Below, piece by piece: positions 7,758 through 15,473 of a stretch of DNA of 64,000 bases. Source of the stretch: Qaidamihabitans albus (GTDB lineage Bacteria > Actinomycetota > Actinomycetes > Mycobacteriales > Pseudonocardiaceae); NCBI RefSeq assembly GCF_016464705.1, contig NZ_JAEHOB010000007.1, positions 124,001 through 188,000 on the forward strand. The letters run 5' to 3'. A model generated the notes under the pieces. That model had not been told where the DNA came from and did no database searches. It saw only the letters and a program-made list of their open reading frames with translations. Both the position numbers and the translations under genes were made by a program. The first letter of the stretch is position 1, and each line of letters opens with the position of its first letter.

Positions 7758-8794
7758 GCAGTTCGGTGAGCACGACGCTGGCCGGCGTGGACGTTCCGGA
7801 GGGGGCGTCCACGCCTGCCGGGCCGTTGGCAGCGCGGACCAGGGGGCTGCGCAAGACCTACGGCCGGACGGTCGCCGTCGACCAGGTGGATCTCGACGTG
7901 CCCGAGGGCGCCGTGCTCGGAATGCTCGGTCCGAACGGATCGGGCAAGACCACCACGATCCGGATGCTGCTGGGACTGGTGCGGCCGACCGCGGGCGAGG
8001 TGCGGCTGCTCGGCCACCCGATGCCGGAGGGAGCCGGGCACGCGCTGCCCGACGTCGGGGCCCTCGTGGAGGGGCCCGGCTTCCACCCGTTCCTCTCCGG
8101 GCGGGAGAACCTGCTCCGGATGGCCGCGGCCGAACCGCGACTGACCACTTCGGACATTCGCGGTGCCGTCGATGCCGCACTCGAAAGGGTCGGGCTCTCC
8201 GCCGCCGCGAACCGCCGCTACCGCGGCTACTCGCTGGGTATGAAGCAGCGGCTCGGCCTGGCCGGTGCACTGCTGGTGCCTCGGCGGATGGTGGTGCTGG
8301 ACGAGCCGACGAACGGCCTCGACCCGGCCGGGACGAGGGAGATCCGCACGATCATCGCCGAGCTGCACGCGGCCGGGGTGACCGTGCTGGTGTCCTCGCA
8401 CCTGCTCGCGGAGGTGGAGGCGACCTGCACGCACGTCGCGGTGCTGCACGCGGGCACCGTGGTAGCCCAGGGCGAGCTCGCCGAGCTGCTGGAGTCGGGT
8501 TCGCCGTCGCTGCTCGTGTCTACTCCGGATACTTCTGCGGCCATGGAGGCGTTGCGGAGCAAGAGGATTCCGTCCCGCCTCGCCCCTGAAGGAATTCGGG
8601 TGGATCTCACCGCCGCGACCGCGCCGGAGGTGCTCGCCGCCCTCGTGCGCGCCGATGTGCCGGTGCACGAGGCCCGCCGGGCCCGCACGGGGCTGGAGGA
8701 TCTGTTCGCGCGGCTCACCCAGCAGGAGGCCGACGAGTCCAGGATGGACGGCCTTTCCGGCGTCGTCGAGGCGGATGGGGAGGCGACGCCATGA
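7754..8794 (+). CDS. ABC exporter ATP-binding protein
   Basis: The 346-aa ATPase has Walker A GPNGSGKTTT, a YSLGMKQRLG signature, and Walker B VVLDEPTNGLDP, with the DUF4162-like C-terminal part of DrrA/CcmA-family exporters. It starts at GTG 7754 overlapping the stop of the LolA-like gene, and its own stop overlaps the permease ATG. The three genes form one tightly coupled operon, probably under the adjacent two-component system. Substrate unknown; lipid or antibiotic export or membrane-stress relief are all possible. Confidence 0.92.
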   Translation: MSSSVSTTLAGVDVPEGASTPAGPLAARTRGLRKTYGRTVAVDQVDLDVPEGAVLGMLGPNGSGKTTTIRMLLGLVRPTAGEVRLLGHPMPEGAGHALPDVGALVEGPGFHPFLSGRENLLRMAAAEPRLTTSDIRGAVDAALERVGLSAAANRRYRGYSLGMKQRLGLAGALLVPRRMVVLDEPTNGLDPAGTREIRTIIAELHAAGVTVLVSSHLLAEVEATCTHVAVLHAGTVVAQGELAELLESGSPSLLVSTPDTSAAMEALRSKRIPSRLAPEGIRVDLTAATAPEVLAALVRADVPVHEARRARTGLEDLFARLTQQEADESRMDGLSGVVEADGEATP

Positions 8795-9666
8795 CACAGG
8801 CGACGATGACCGCACGGGAGCGGGCGCCACGCGCACCGCTGACCCGCCTGTTGCGCGCCGAGCTCCGCTGGATCTTCCGCAGACCGCGCACGCTCGTGGT
8901 ACTCGGGATGCTGGCGCTCCTGCCGGTGGTCGTGGGCATCGCGCTCACGCTCGTCGACTCGCCGGGCCCGCCTGGTGGCGGGCCGAACGGAGCGGGGGGC
9001 GGCGAGTCGCTGCTGGTCTCCGCAGGAGGCAACGCGCTGGTGCTGCCCGTGGCGGCGCTCGGGATGGCCCTGGCGCTGCTGCTGCCGCTGGCCGCCGCGA
9101 TGGCCGGGGCCGACGCCGTCGCCGGCGAGACCGCACATGGCACGTTGCGGGGCTGGCTGCTCACGCCGGTGAGCCGGGGCAGGCTGCTGCTCGTGAAGGC
9201 GTTCGGCGTGGCCGCCGTCGCCGTCGCCGCGGTGGTGGCGATGGCGCTGACCGGGATCGTGACCGGCCTGGTGATCAACGGCGGCGGCACGCTGTTCACG
9301 CTGTCCGGCACCACGCTGTCGTTCCCGGCCGCGGTCGGCAAGGTCGCGCTGGCGGCAGGCTGGGTCGCGCTGCAACTGTGGGCGGTCGGCGCGGTGGCGC
9401 TGGCGATCTCCACCTGGACCGAGCATCCGATGCTCGTGGTGGTCTCGGTGCTCGCGGGGACGATCCTGTTCTCGGTGCTGGGTGCGCTGGACGCGCTGGA
9501 CTGGCTGCACCCGTTCCTGCTCAACGACTCGTGGCAGGCCATCGGGGACGTGCTGCGCGACCCGGTGCCCACGGGAGAGCTGACCGAGGGCGCGCTGCGG
9601 GCGCTGTGCTACATCGCGATCGCGCTCTCGATCGCCTACGCCCGGCTGACCACCAAGGACGGCTGA
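8791..9666 (+). CDS. ABC-2 type permease of the LolA-like operon
   Basis: The 291-aa protein has about six hydrophobic segments: residues 30-50, 76-108, 135-160, 183-213, 217-235 and near the C-terminus. This is typical of ABC-2 permeases that work with the ATPase encoded upstream. The ATG (8791) overlaps the ATPase stop. The Gly-rich segment PGPPGGGPNGAGGG at about 55-68 is an extracytoplasmic loop. The transcript runs into palindrome copy B directly after the stop. Confidence 0.88.
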   Translation: MTQATMTARERAPRAPLTRLLRAELRWIFRRPRTLVVLGMLALLPVVVGIALTLVDSPGPPGGGPNGAGGGESLLVSAGGNALVLPVAALGMALALLLPLAAAMAGADAVAGETAHGTLRGWLLTPVSRGRLLLVKAFGVAAVAVAAVVAMALTGIVTGLVINGGGTLFTLSGTTLSFPAAVGKVALAAGWVALQLWAVGAVALAISTWTEHPMLVVVSVLAGTILFSVLGALDALDWLHPFLLNDSWQAIGDVLRDPVPTGELTEGALRALCYIAIALSIAYARLTTKDG

Positions 9667-9667
9667 C

Positions 9668-9715
9668 GCTCGTGAGTGCGCACACGAGTTCTAACTCGCG
9701 TGCGCACTCACGAGC
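9668..9715. repeat. Convergent-junction palindrome, copy B
   Basis: The 48-bp element has outer arms GCTCGTGAGTGCGCAC / GTGCGCACTCACGAGC and inner hairpin CGAGTT-CT-AACTCG. It fills the gap between the ABC permease stop (9664-9666) and thiQ. The thiQ stop codon (9708-9710) lies inside the arm. It is one of the most symmetrical copies. Confidence 0.92.
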
Positions 9716-10721
9716 CGACCACCGCGATTCCGTCGGCGTCGAGCGTGAGCCGCACGTGGTCGCCGGTACGCAGATCCTCGGCCACCGGTGCGACGGCGTC
9801 CACGGTCGGCGGGCCGTTCTCCGGCCGGACGCACAGCCGCACGTGATCCCGCCGGTGCACCCGGCTCACCACCGCACCGGCCACCCCGGTGGTGGCGACG
9901 CGCAGCGCGTTCGGGCGCAGCCCCAGCCGCACGGCACCTTCGGGTAGCCAGGGCACCGTCACCGTGCCGAGCGGTGATCGCAGCACGCCGTCACGGACCT
10001 CCGCGTCGAGCACCGTCGTCACGCCGAGGAACCGCGCGACCCGCTCGTCGACGGGCCGCCGCCAGACGTCGCGTACCCCGCCCGTCTGCTGGATCCGCCC
10101 GCCGTCCAGCACGGCTACCCGGTCGGCGAGGGTGAACGCCTCCTCCTGGTCGTGCGTCACGAGCAGCGTGGTGATCTTCGCCCGGCGCAGCAGCTCGGCC
10201 AGGTCGATGGCGAGCTGCTCGCGCAGTTCGGCGTCCAGCCCGGAAAGCGGCTCGTCGAGCAGGAGCAGCCGGGGCCGGGGCGCCAGTGCCCTCGCCAGGG
10301 CCACCCGCTGGGCCTCACCGCCGGACAGGCCGGTGACCCTGCGCCGCTCGTAGCCGGACAACCCGACGAGGTCGAGCAGCTCCCGGACCCGGCCGCCGCG
10401 CTCGGCGGGTGGCACGGCGTGCATCCGCAGGCCGAACGCGATGTTGCCGGCGACGTCGCGGTGCGGGAACAGCTGCCCGTCCTGGAACACCAGCCCGAAG
10501 CCGCGCCGGTGCACCGGCACCCTGGCCAGGTCGGTCCCGTCCCAGCGGACCGCCCCGGTCGCCATCGGTTCGAGCCCGGTGATCGCACGCAACAGCGTGG
10601 ACTTGCCGGAACCGGAGGGCCCGAGCAACGCGAGCACGTCCCCGTCCGCGATCTCCAGCCCCACGTCGCTGACGGCGGCGAAGGATCCGTACCGCACGGT
10701 CAGCCCGTCCACCGTCAGCAC
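9708..10721 (-). CDS. thiQ: Thiamine ABC transporter ATP-binding protein
   Basis: The 337-aa ATPase has Walker A GPSGSGKSTLL, Q-loop VFQDGQLFPH, signature LSGGEAQRVALARAL and Walker B LLLLDEPLSGLD. A C-terminal TOBE-like domain (about 235-337) is typical of sulfate/iron/thiamine-type importers. It starts at GTG 10721 and is the last gene of thiB-thiP-thiQ, about 40 bp after thiP. The riboswitch at the head of the operon supports thiamine or TPP as substrate. Its final serine codon and stop come from palindrome copy B. Confidence 0.9.
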   Translation of the reverse strand: MLTVDGLTVRYGSFAAVSDVGLEIADGDVLALLGPSGSGKSTLLRAITGLEPMATGAVRWDGTDLARVPVHRRGFGLVFQDGQLFPHRDVAGNIAFGLRMHAVPPAERGGRVRELLDLVGLSGYERRRVTGLSGGEAQRVALARALAPRPRLLLLDEPLSGLDAELREQLAIDLAELLRRAKITTLLVTHDQEEAFTLADRVAVLDGGRIQQTGGVRDVWRRPVDERVARFLGVTTVLDAEVRDGVLRSPLGTVTVPWLPEGAVRLGLRPNALRVATTGVAGAVVSRVHRRDHVRLCVRPENGPPTVDAVAPVAEDLRTGDHVRLTLDADGIAVVGS

Positions 10722-10760
10722 CGTGGTCTCCCCGAGCGCTCAGTCGACGAACGCGTCACC

Positions 10761-12377
10761 TCAGAACTCCCCCACCTGCGCCTGCGACGAGCGGAGCCGG
10801 TCGATCACCGACACCACGAGCATCGTGACGACCATCAGCAGCGCGCACGCCGCGTACGCCATCTGGTTGTTGAGCTGCCCCGGCCTGCTGATCAGCGTCG
10901 CGATCGCCACCGGCAGCGTCGGTGCGTCCGGCCGGGCCAGGAAGCTCGTGGCCCCGAACTCGCCGAGCGCCACCACGTAGCCGAAGGCCGCGGCCGCGAC
11001 CACCGAGCGCGCGGTGAGCGGCAGGTCGACCTCCCGCCACACACGAGCGGGTCCCGCGCCCAGCGTGGCCGCGGCCTGGCGCAGCCGCTCGTCCACCGAG
11101 CGGAGCACGGGCAGCACCATGCGGATCACCAGCGGAATGATCACCAGTGCCTGCGCGAACGGCACGAGCAGCGGCGACGTGCGCAGGTCCCCGGGCAGCA
11201 CGTCGAGCGTGACCAGGTAACCGAAACCCACGGTCACCGCCGAAACACCGAGCGGAAGCATCAGCGCGGCGTCCATGGTCTCCCCCATCACCCGCGCGCC
11301 GCGGCCGGGTGCGCGGCGCAACGACACGAGCACGACCGCGGCCAGTACGCCGACCAGCATCGCGAGCATCGTCGCGTCGGAGGCCGTCCGCAGCGAGTTG
11401 AGTGCCGCGTCCCAGCCGGTGACGTTGAGCGCACCGTGCTCACCACCGCCGGAAAGCCCACGATAGCCCGCGAGGCTCCAGCCGTCCGGAGTGGACACCG
11501 ACCGGATCAGCAGCCCGAGGACGGGCGTGGCCAGCAGTGCCAGCACGCCGAACGCCGCGCCGACGACCCACCATTCACTACCCTCCGGACGGCGGGCCAC
11601 GTCCCGCGCCGAGCGCAGCCGCAGCGCCGTCTCCCGGCGGCGCCGGGCGAACGCACCGGCCGCGAGCGCCGCGGCGACGGCGGCGAGTTGCAGCACCGAG
11701 AGCGCGGCGGCGCCGGAGAGATCCAGCAGGTTCACCGTGCGCAGGTAGATCTCGGTCTCCAGGGTGCGGTAGCGCGCGCCACCGAGCATCAGCACGACGC
11801 CGAAACTGGTGGCGCAGAAGAGAAACACCACCGCGGCCGCCGAGGCGAGGGCGGGCACGAGCGCGGGCAGCGTGACGTTGGCGAACGCCCGCCACGGCGA
11901 GGCGCCGAGTGCCCGCGCGGCGTCCTCCCCGCGCCGGTCGAGCTGGGCCCACAGCCCGCCGACCGTGCGTGCGACGACGGCGACGTTGAAGAACGCGTTG
12001 GCCAGCACGATCGTCACCACCCCGCCAGCCGGCCACAACGCCCGGAACGCCAGCCCGACGACGACGGTCGGCAGCACGAACGGGATGAGCACGAGGGTGC
12101 GCACGGCGCCGAGGCCGGGCAGCCGCACCCGCGCGAGCAGGTACGCGATCGGCAGCCCGGCGGCCAGTGCCACCACCGTCGACACGGCCGCCTGCGCGAC
12201 GGTGAACCCGGCGATCTGCCAGGTCTGCGCCTCGGCCAGTACCGTCCCCACGCCGCCGGAGGAGAAGCCGAGCCCGAGAATCGCCAGCACCGGCCAGGCG
12301 AAGAAGACGGCGAGGAACCCGAGCGGCAGCAGGGCGAGTACCGCGACCCCGGCTACCCCTCCAGCAGGCCGCGCCAC
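10761..12377 (-). CDS. thiP: Thiamine ABC transporter permease, two fused membrane domains
   Basis: This is a double-length permease (about 538 aa) with two binding-protein-dependent transport domains, as in ThiP/FbpB proteins. Each has the EAA-type loop: ARALGASPWRAFANVTLPAL in the first half, then ATLGAGPARVWREVDLPLT. The start is uncertain. GTG 12377 is used here, overlapping the thiB 3' end by 25 nt; GTG 12389 is possible, and no clear ribosome site is present, so translational coupling to thiB is likely. It moves the substrate delivered by ThiB using ThiQ as motor. Confidence 0.9.
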   Translation of the reverse strand: MARPAGGVAGVAVLALLPLGFLAVFFAWPVLAILGLGFSSGGVGTVLAEAQTWQIAGFTVAQAAVSTVVALAAGLPIAYLLARVRLPGLGAVRTLVLIPFVLPTVVVGLAFRALWPAGGVVTIVLANAFFNVAVVARTVGGLWAQLDRRGEDAARALGASPWRAFANVTLPALVPALASAAAVVFLFCATSFGVVLMLGGARYRTLETEIYLRTVNLLDLSGAAALSVLQLAAVAAALAAGAFARRRRETALRLRSARDVARRPEGSEWWVVGAAFGVLALLATPVLGLLIRSVSTPDGWSLAGYRGLSGGGEHGALNVTGWDAALNSLRTASDATMLAMLVGVLAAVVLVSLRRAPGRGARVMGETMDAALMLPLGVSAVTVGFGYLVTLDVLPGDLRTSPLLVPFAQALVIIPLVIRMVLPVLRSVDERLRQAAATLGAGPARVWREVDLPLTARSVVAAAAFGYVVALGEFGATSFLARPDAPTLPVAIATLISRPGQLNNQMAYAACALLMVVTMLVVSVIDRLRSSQAQVGEF

Positions 12378-13402
12378 TGCTTGATCCACTGTTCCCGGCC
12401 CGCCTGCACCTGCTCGCCCGGCAGCGAGGCCGGGTCCTCCGGCAACGGTGCGGCCTCTGCCCACGCGGACGGCAGCTCGACGCCCTCCCGGGTCGGGTAG
12501 ACGTACATGTTCTCGGCGAGGATGGACTGGAACTCCTGGGACAGCAGGAAGTCGACGACCTTGCCCGCGTTCTCGGTCTGCCCGCTGTTCGCCAGCACAC
12601 CGGCGTACTCGACCTGGCGGTAGCAGGTGTCCAGCAGCGCCGTCGTCCGCGGTTCACCGTCCTCGCCGATCTCCGCGGCCGGGGAGGAGGCGTAGGAGAC
12701 CACGATCGGCCGCGGGCCCTCGCCGGAGGAGCCGGAGAACTCCTGGGTGTAGGCCTCGGTCCAGCCGCTGACGGTCTTCACGCCGTTGTCCCGGAGCCGT
12801 TTCCAGTAGTCGGTCCAGCCCTGCTCGCCGTACTCCGCCACGGTCGCGAGCAGGAAGGCGAGACCGGGCGACGAGGTCGCCGGGTTCTCCACCACCAGCA
12901 GGTCACGGTAACGCGGTTCGGCCAGGTCCTCGAACGTCTCCGGCTCCGCGAGCCCCTCCTCGGCGAACCATTCGGTGTCGACGTTGACACACACGTCTCC
13001 CACGTCGACCGCGGAGAGCCGGTGCTGCGGGTCGATGGCGTAGCGCTGCGGCCCGCGGTCCGCCTCCGGACTGGTGTAGGGCTCGAACACGCCTTCGGAC
13101 AGCGCACGGGAGGCGAACGTGGAGTCGACGCCGTAGGCGACGTCGGCGATCGGGTTGTCCTTGGTCAGCACCAGCCGGTTGGTCAGGGCGCCCGCGTCAC
13201 CCTCGGGGAACACGCGGAGCCTGATCCCGGAACGCTGCTCGAAGGCGTCGAGAACCTCCTGCGGGACACTCCACGACTCGTGCGTGACGAGAGTGACCGT
13301 GTCCGGGCCTTCGGCCTGCTCGTCGTTGCCACCGAACAGCGTGCAACCCGTGACCAGCACGCCGACGAGCAGGTACACCGCCGCCGCACGGACGACTCTC
13401 AT
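12353..13402 (-). CDS. thiB: Thiamine ABC transporter substrate-binding lipoprotein
   Basis: The 349-aa protein has a lipoprotein signal ending in LVTGC (Cys20). The body has ThiB/TbpA-like stretches: VTLVTHESWSVPQEVLDAFEQ, VYGVDSTFASRAL-like DVAYGVDSTF, FAEEGLAEPETFEDLA and WTDYWKRLRDNGVKTVSGWTEAYTQ. It should bind thiamine or its phosphates outside the membrane and hand them to ThiP. ATG 13402 follows the ribosome site AAGGAGGG. A TPP riboswitch lies just upstream, so expression is expected to fall when TPP is abundant. Confidence 0.93.
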   Translation of the reverse strand: MRVVRAAAVYLLVGVLVTGCTLFGGNDEQAEGPDTVTLVTHESWSVPQEVLDAFEQRSGIRLRVFPEGDAGALTNRLVLTKDNPIADVAYGVDSTFASRALSEGVFEPYTSPEADRGPQRYAIDPQHRLSAVDVGDVCVNVDTEWFAEEGLAEPETFEDLAEPRYRDLLVVENPATSSPGLAFLLATVAEYGEQGWTDYWKRLRDNGVKTVSGWTEAYTQEFSGSSGEGPRPIVVSYASSPAAEIGEDGEPRTTALLDTCYRQVEYAGVLANSGQTENAGKVVDFLLSQEFQSILAENMYVYPTREGVELPSAWAEAAPLPEDPASLPGEQVQAGREQWIKQWRGLLEG

Positions 13403-13441
13403 TGAACCCTCCTTGTTCCACCGGCAAGAAGGAGAGCTCGG

Positions 13442-13530
13442 CCTCCCTGCGCCGGCATGATCCGGATCAGGTGCGAACGGTCGTGGGGCTCACACCCACC
13501 TCTCAGTCCGGCGAGGCCGGACTCCCGTGG
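13442..13530 (-). promoter_or_regulatory. TPP riboswitch (THI element)
   Basis: Read on the minus strand the hallmarks appear in order: CACGGGAGTCCGG, CTGAGAGGTGG, then GACCG, ACCTGATCCGGATCATGCC and GGCGCAGGGAGG. These are the conserved P2/P3 and P4/P5 cores of the TPP aptamer. Downstream, a CTCCTT stretch can pair with AAGGAG of the thiB ribosome site, which fits control of translation start. No U-tract terminator is seen. The promoter must lie near or inside the 5' end of the divergent phhB gene. Confidence 0.96.
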
Positions 13531-13570
13531 CAGAGGTGCAGCGTACCCGCCTTCGTACCACCATGGACGC

Positions 13571-13861
13571 ATGGCGGAACTACTGAACGACGAACGTATC
13601 GACGAAGCCCTGGTCAATCTCTCCGACTGGCAGCGCAAGGGCGACGCGCTGGAACGCACTGCGCAGCTTGCCGACTTCCCGCAGGCGATCCAGGTGGTCA
13701 ACCGAGTCGCGGAGATCGCGGAGAGCGAGAACCACCATCCGGACATCGACATCCGGTGGCGCAACCTGACCTTCCGGCTGAGCACGCATTCCGACGGCGG
13801 CATCACGCAGAAGGACGTCACGCTCGCCGGCGAGATCGACGAGGTGATCAACTCGGTGTGA
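13571..13861 (+). CDS. phhB: Pterin-4a-carbinolamine dehydratase family protein
   Basis: The 96-aa protein starts MAELLNDERIDEAL and carries the family motif ENHHPDIDIRWRNL (catalytic His pair). It would dehydrate 4a-hydroxytetrahydrobiopterin; in bacteria without aromatic hydroxylases the real role is often unclear. ATG 13571 is chosen over ATG 13563, which is out of frame. M. tuberculosis has the homolog next to mutT2 (Rv1159A), consistent with the wider synteny. It is divergent from the thiBPQ riboswitch. Confidence 0.92.
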   Translation: MAELLNDERIDEALVNLSDWQRKGDALERTAQLADFPQAIQVVNRVAEIAESENHHPDIDIRWRNLTFRLSTHSDGGITQKDVTLAGEIDEVINSV

Positions 13862-13934
13862 CCCTTCGCGCACCGGTGGCGGCGTGTTCTCGCGACGGCG
13901 CCGGGTATCCGCCTGCCGTCGGAGGGAGTGCGCG

Positions 13935-14141
13935 ATGAAGAAGGTCCTGGCAGCGCTGGCGGCGGTGCTGGTGATGGTGCTCGGCGCGTTCACGGTGCCT
14001 GCCGCGGCGGCCGCCGGAGTGGCGGAGGACGGCGCGGCGGCGCGGGACGATGTCCAGGCGATCACGGTCGGCAGCCTCGCCTTCATGCTGATGATCACCG
14101 CGGCCGGCGCGGTCGTGTACTACACGGCACGTTCACGGTGA
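13935..14141 (+). CDS. Small secreted/membrane protein, 68 aa
   Basis: ATG 13935 is preceded by GGAGGG. The protein is MKKVLAALAAVLVMVLGAF, an AAAAAG cleavage region, about 18 polar residues, then a second hydrophobic segment (about 43-64) and a short basic tail (TARSR). It is therefore either a processed single-pass protein or a two-helix hairpin. I recognise no family. It sits between phhB and another tiny membrane protein. Confidence 0.6.
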   Translation: MKKVLAALAAVLVMVLGAFTVPAAAAAGVAEDGAAARDDVQAITVGSLAFMLMITAAGAVVYYTARSR

Positions 14142-14231
14142 TATCGGTCACAGTGGACGCCTCCGTTGACGCAGCAGCCTGAGCCCGAGGCCCGGTAACC
14201 CCCGGCGGGTCGCCGCTGAGAGGATCGGCGG

Positions 14232-14441
14232 ATGACCGCGTCGAACTTCACGCAGCGGCAGGTCCGGGCCGTCGCGGTGATGACCATCCTCGGCCTGGCG
14301 ATGTTCGCCGTGATCCTGCTGCGCGCCGAGCCGGACTGGACGCTGTGGTTCTTCGGCGGGCTGATGGTGCTCAGCGCGCTCGCGTTCTGGACCAGCTACC
14401 TGCTGCAACGCCGCAGGCAGGCCCGCAGGGACGCCCGATGA
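14232..14441 (+). CDS. Small two-helix membrane protein, 69 aa
   Basis: The protein has a short polar N-terminus (MTASNFTQRQVRAVAV), two TM segments (about 14-30 and 37-57) and a basic C-terminus (QRRRQARRDAR). A GAGGAT box ends 6 nt before the ATG, so the message may be leaderless. Its middle and 3' part (14285-14425) is duplicated at 15322-15461 on the far side of the toxin-antitoxin module. Function unknown. Confidence 0.65.
   Translation: MTASNFTQRQVRAVAVMTILGLAMFAVILLRAEPDWTLWFFGGLMVLSALAFWTSYLLQRRRQARRDAR
14285..14425. repeat. Left copy of 141-bp direct repeat flanking the toxin-antitoxin module
   Basis: This segment, inside the 69-aa membrane protein gene, is almost identical to 15322-15461. 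About four substitutions or indels separate them. The two copies enclose roughly 0.9 kb that carries the Doc-type module on the opposite strand. Confidence 0.9.
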
Positions 14442-14651
14442 CGAGCCGCTTCCACACCGTTCCGCGGCCCGGATCTGGTCGGCTGTCGTCGCCCAGCAGA
14501 GCCGGACCGTGCTGGTGGCCGAGCGGGACGGCACAGTCGCCGGCCCTTACCGCAGACGGGGAGTCGCAGGCTGCTACTCGTTGCCGTCGTCGAAGTCGCC
14601 GAATCGAGCGGCTGCTACAAATCCGGTTCGAACGCACGCACTCGGATGCCG

Positions 14652-15068
14652 TCAGCCCCTGGAGCGGAACTCCGCGGGATTGCGTGGCGGAGCGACGTCC
14701 GGCCGGGTCCAGCCGGCAAACTTCGCGGCAATGTCGGCATAGCCCATCGAACCGGTAGAGGCCGCGATCACGACGTCGTAAGCGTCGTCTTCCGGCGCGT
14801 CGAGATCGGTTCCGTTCAGCCCGTAGAACACGAACGCGGCCATCCAGGCGAGCCGTTTGTTGCCGTCGACGAGTGCGTGGTTACGCACCACCGACTCAAG
14901 CAGCACGGCTGCCTTCTCGTGCAGAGTTGGATAGGCGTCCTGGCCCATCAAGGAAGACTGTGGCCGGTGCGCCGCCGAATCGAGCAGTCCCAGGTCGCGG
15001 ATCTTGGCCACGCCCAAGTCGTGCGCGAGGATCAGCAGATCTTCGAGCGTAAGGTACTCGACTGTCAC
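14652..15068 (-). CDS. doc: Doc-type toxin (Fic fold) of a type II toxin-antitoxin module
   Basis: The 138-aa protein has the death-on-curing motif N-H64-ALVD68-G-N70-K71-R72. The Lys after Asn (NKR, not NGR) is the Doc signature; P1 Doc phosphorylates EF-Tu and so stops translation, whereas typical Fic enzymes (NGR) AMPylate. Upstream it has the YLTLEDLLILAHDL start and the helix LLDSAAHRPQSS common to this group. GTG 15068 overlaps the antitoxin stop by 4 nt. The preceding gene should neutralise it. The module lies between two copies of a short duplication, a sign of acquisition. Confidence 0.9.
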   Translation of the reverse strand: MTVEYLTLEDLLILAHDLGVAKIRDLGLLDSAAHRPQSSLMGQDAYPTLHEKAAVLLESVVRNHALVDGNKRLAWMAAFVFYGLNGTDLDAPEDDAYDVVIAASTGSMGYADIAAKFAGWTRPDVAPPRNPAEFRSRG

Positions 15069-15268
15069 TGCGCCAAGCGATCAAGCAGAGACTCGTACCG
15101 CGTACGCCCCTCGGACGACAGGGCACGAACCCGGCCGTCACGGATCCGGCGAGCGGCAGCGTCCGCTATCGCCCGCACGACCGCCTCGTGCTTGCTCACG
15201 CCCTCGGCATCGGCCAGCAACGCGAGCGCACGTTCCTGCTCGTCGGTGAGGCGCAGTGTCATAGCCAT
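15065..15268 (-). CDS. Ribbon-helix-helix antitoxin partner of the Doc-type toxin
   Basis: The 67-aa product starts MAMTLRLTDEQERALALLAD and has the pattern of a CopG-like ribbon-helix-helix DNA-binding fold (TLRLTDEQ beta strand, then two helices to about residue 38). A toxin-neutralising tail rich in Arg/Glu follows. I chose ATG 15268 because TAGCAT ends exactly 7 nt upstream, giving a leaderless mRNA; ATG 15277 (70 aa) is possible. A 19-bp palindrome covers this promoter, fitting autoregulation. Confidence 0.82.
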   Translation of the reverse strand: MAMTLRLTDEQERALALLADAEGVSKHEAVVRAIADAAARRIRDGRVRALSSEGRTRYESLLDRLAQ

Positions 15269-15276
15269 GCCCCGCA

Positions 15277-15295
15277 TGCTACCACTGTGGTAGCA
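15277..15295. promoter_or_regulatory. 19-bp palindromic operator of the toxin-antitoxin operon
   Basis: TGCTACCAC-T-GTGGTAGCA is perfect (9-bp arms, 1-nt centre). It overlaps the presumed -10 box TAGCAT (minus strand, 15276-15281). This is where an RHH antitoxin, or its complex with toxin, would bind to repress its own operon. Confidence 0.75.
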
Positions 15296-15321
15296 GATGG
15301 CCTGGCCTGTCGGTAACGCAG

Positions 15322-15461
15322 CATCCTCGGCCTGGCGATGTTCGCCGTGATCCTGCTGCGCGCCGAGCCGGACTGGACGCTGTGGTTCTTCGGCGGCTGA
15401 TGGTGCTCAGCGCACTCGCGTTCTGGAGCAGCTACCTGCTGCAACGCCGCAGGCAGGCCCG
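15322..15461 (+). pseudogene. Truncated, frameshifted duplicate of the 69-aa membrane protein gene
   Basis: This 140-bp copy matches 14285-14425 but lacks the gene's start and first 17 codons. One G is lost in the run that reads GGCGGGCTGATGG in the intact copy, which shifts the frame. It ends 12 bp before the convergent amidase stop. It is the right-hand scar of the event that placed the toxin-antitoxin module here. Confidence 0.85.
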
Positions 15462-15473
15462 TAGCGACGGCAC

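Noticed and set aside
14610-14650. TCCGGTTCGAACGCA, reminiscent of a tRNA T-loop, next to the toxin-antitoxin module (possible integration site)
   Set aside because: The flanking bases do not form a T-stem, and no acceptor stem, anticodon arm or 3' CCA context is present.
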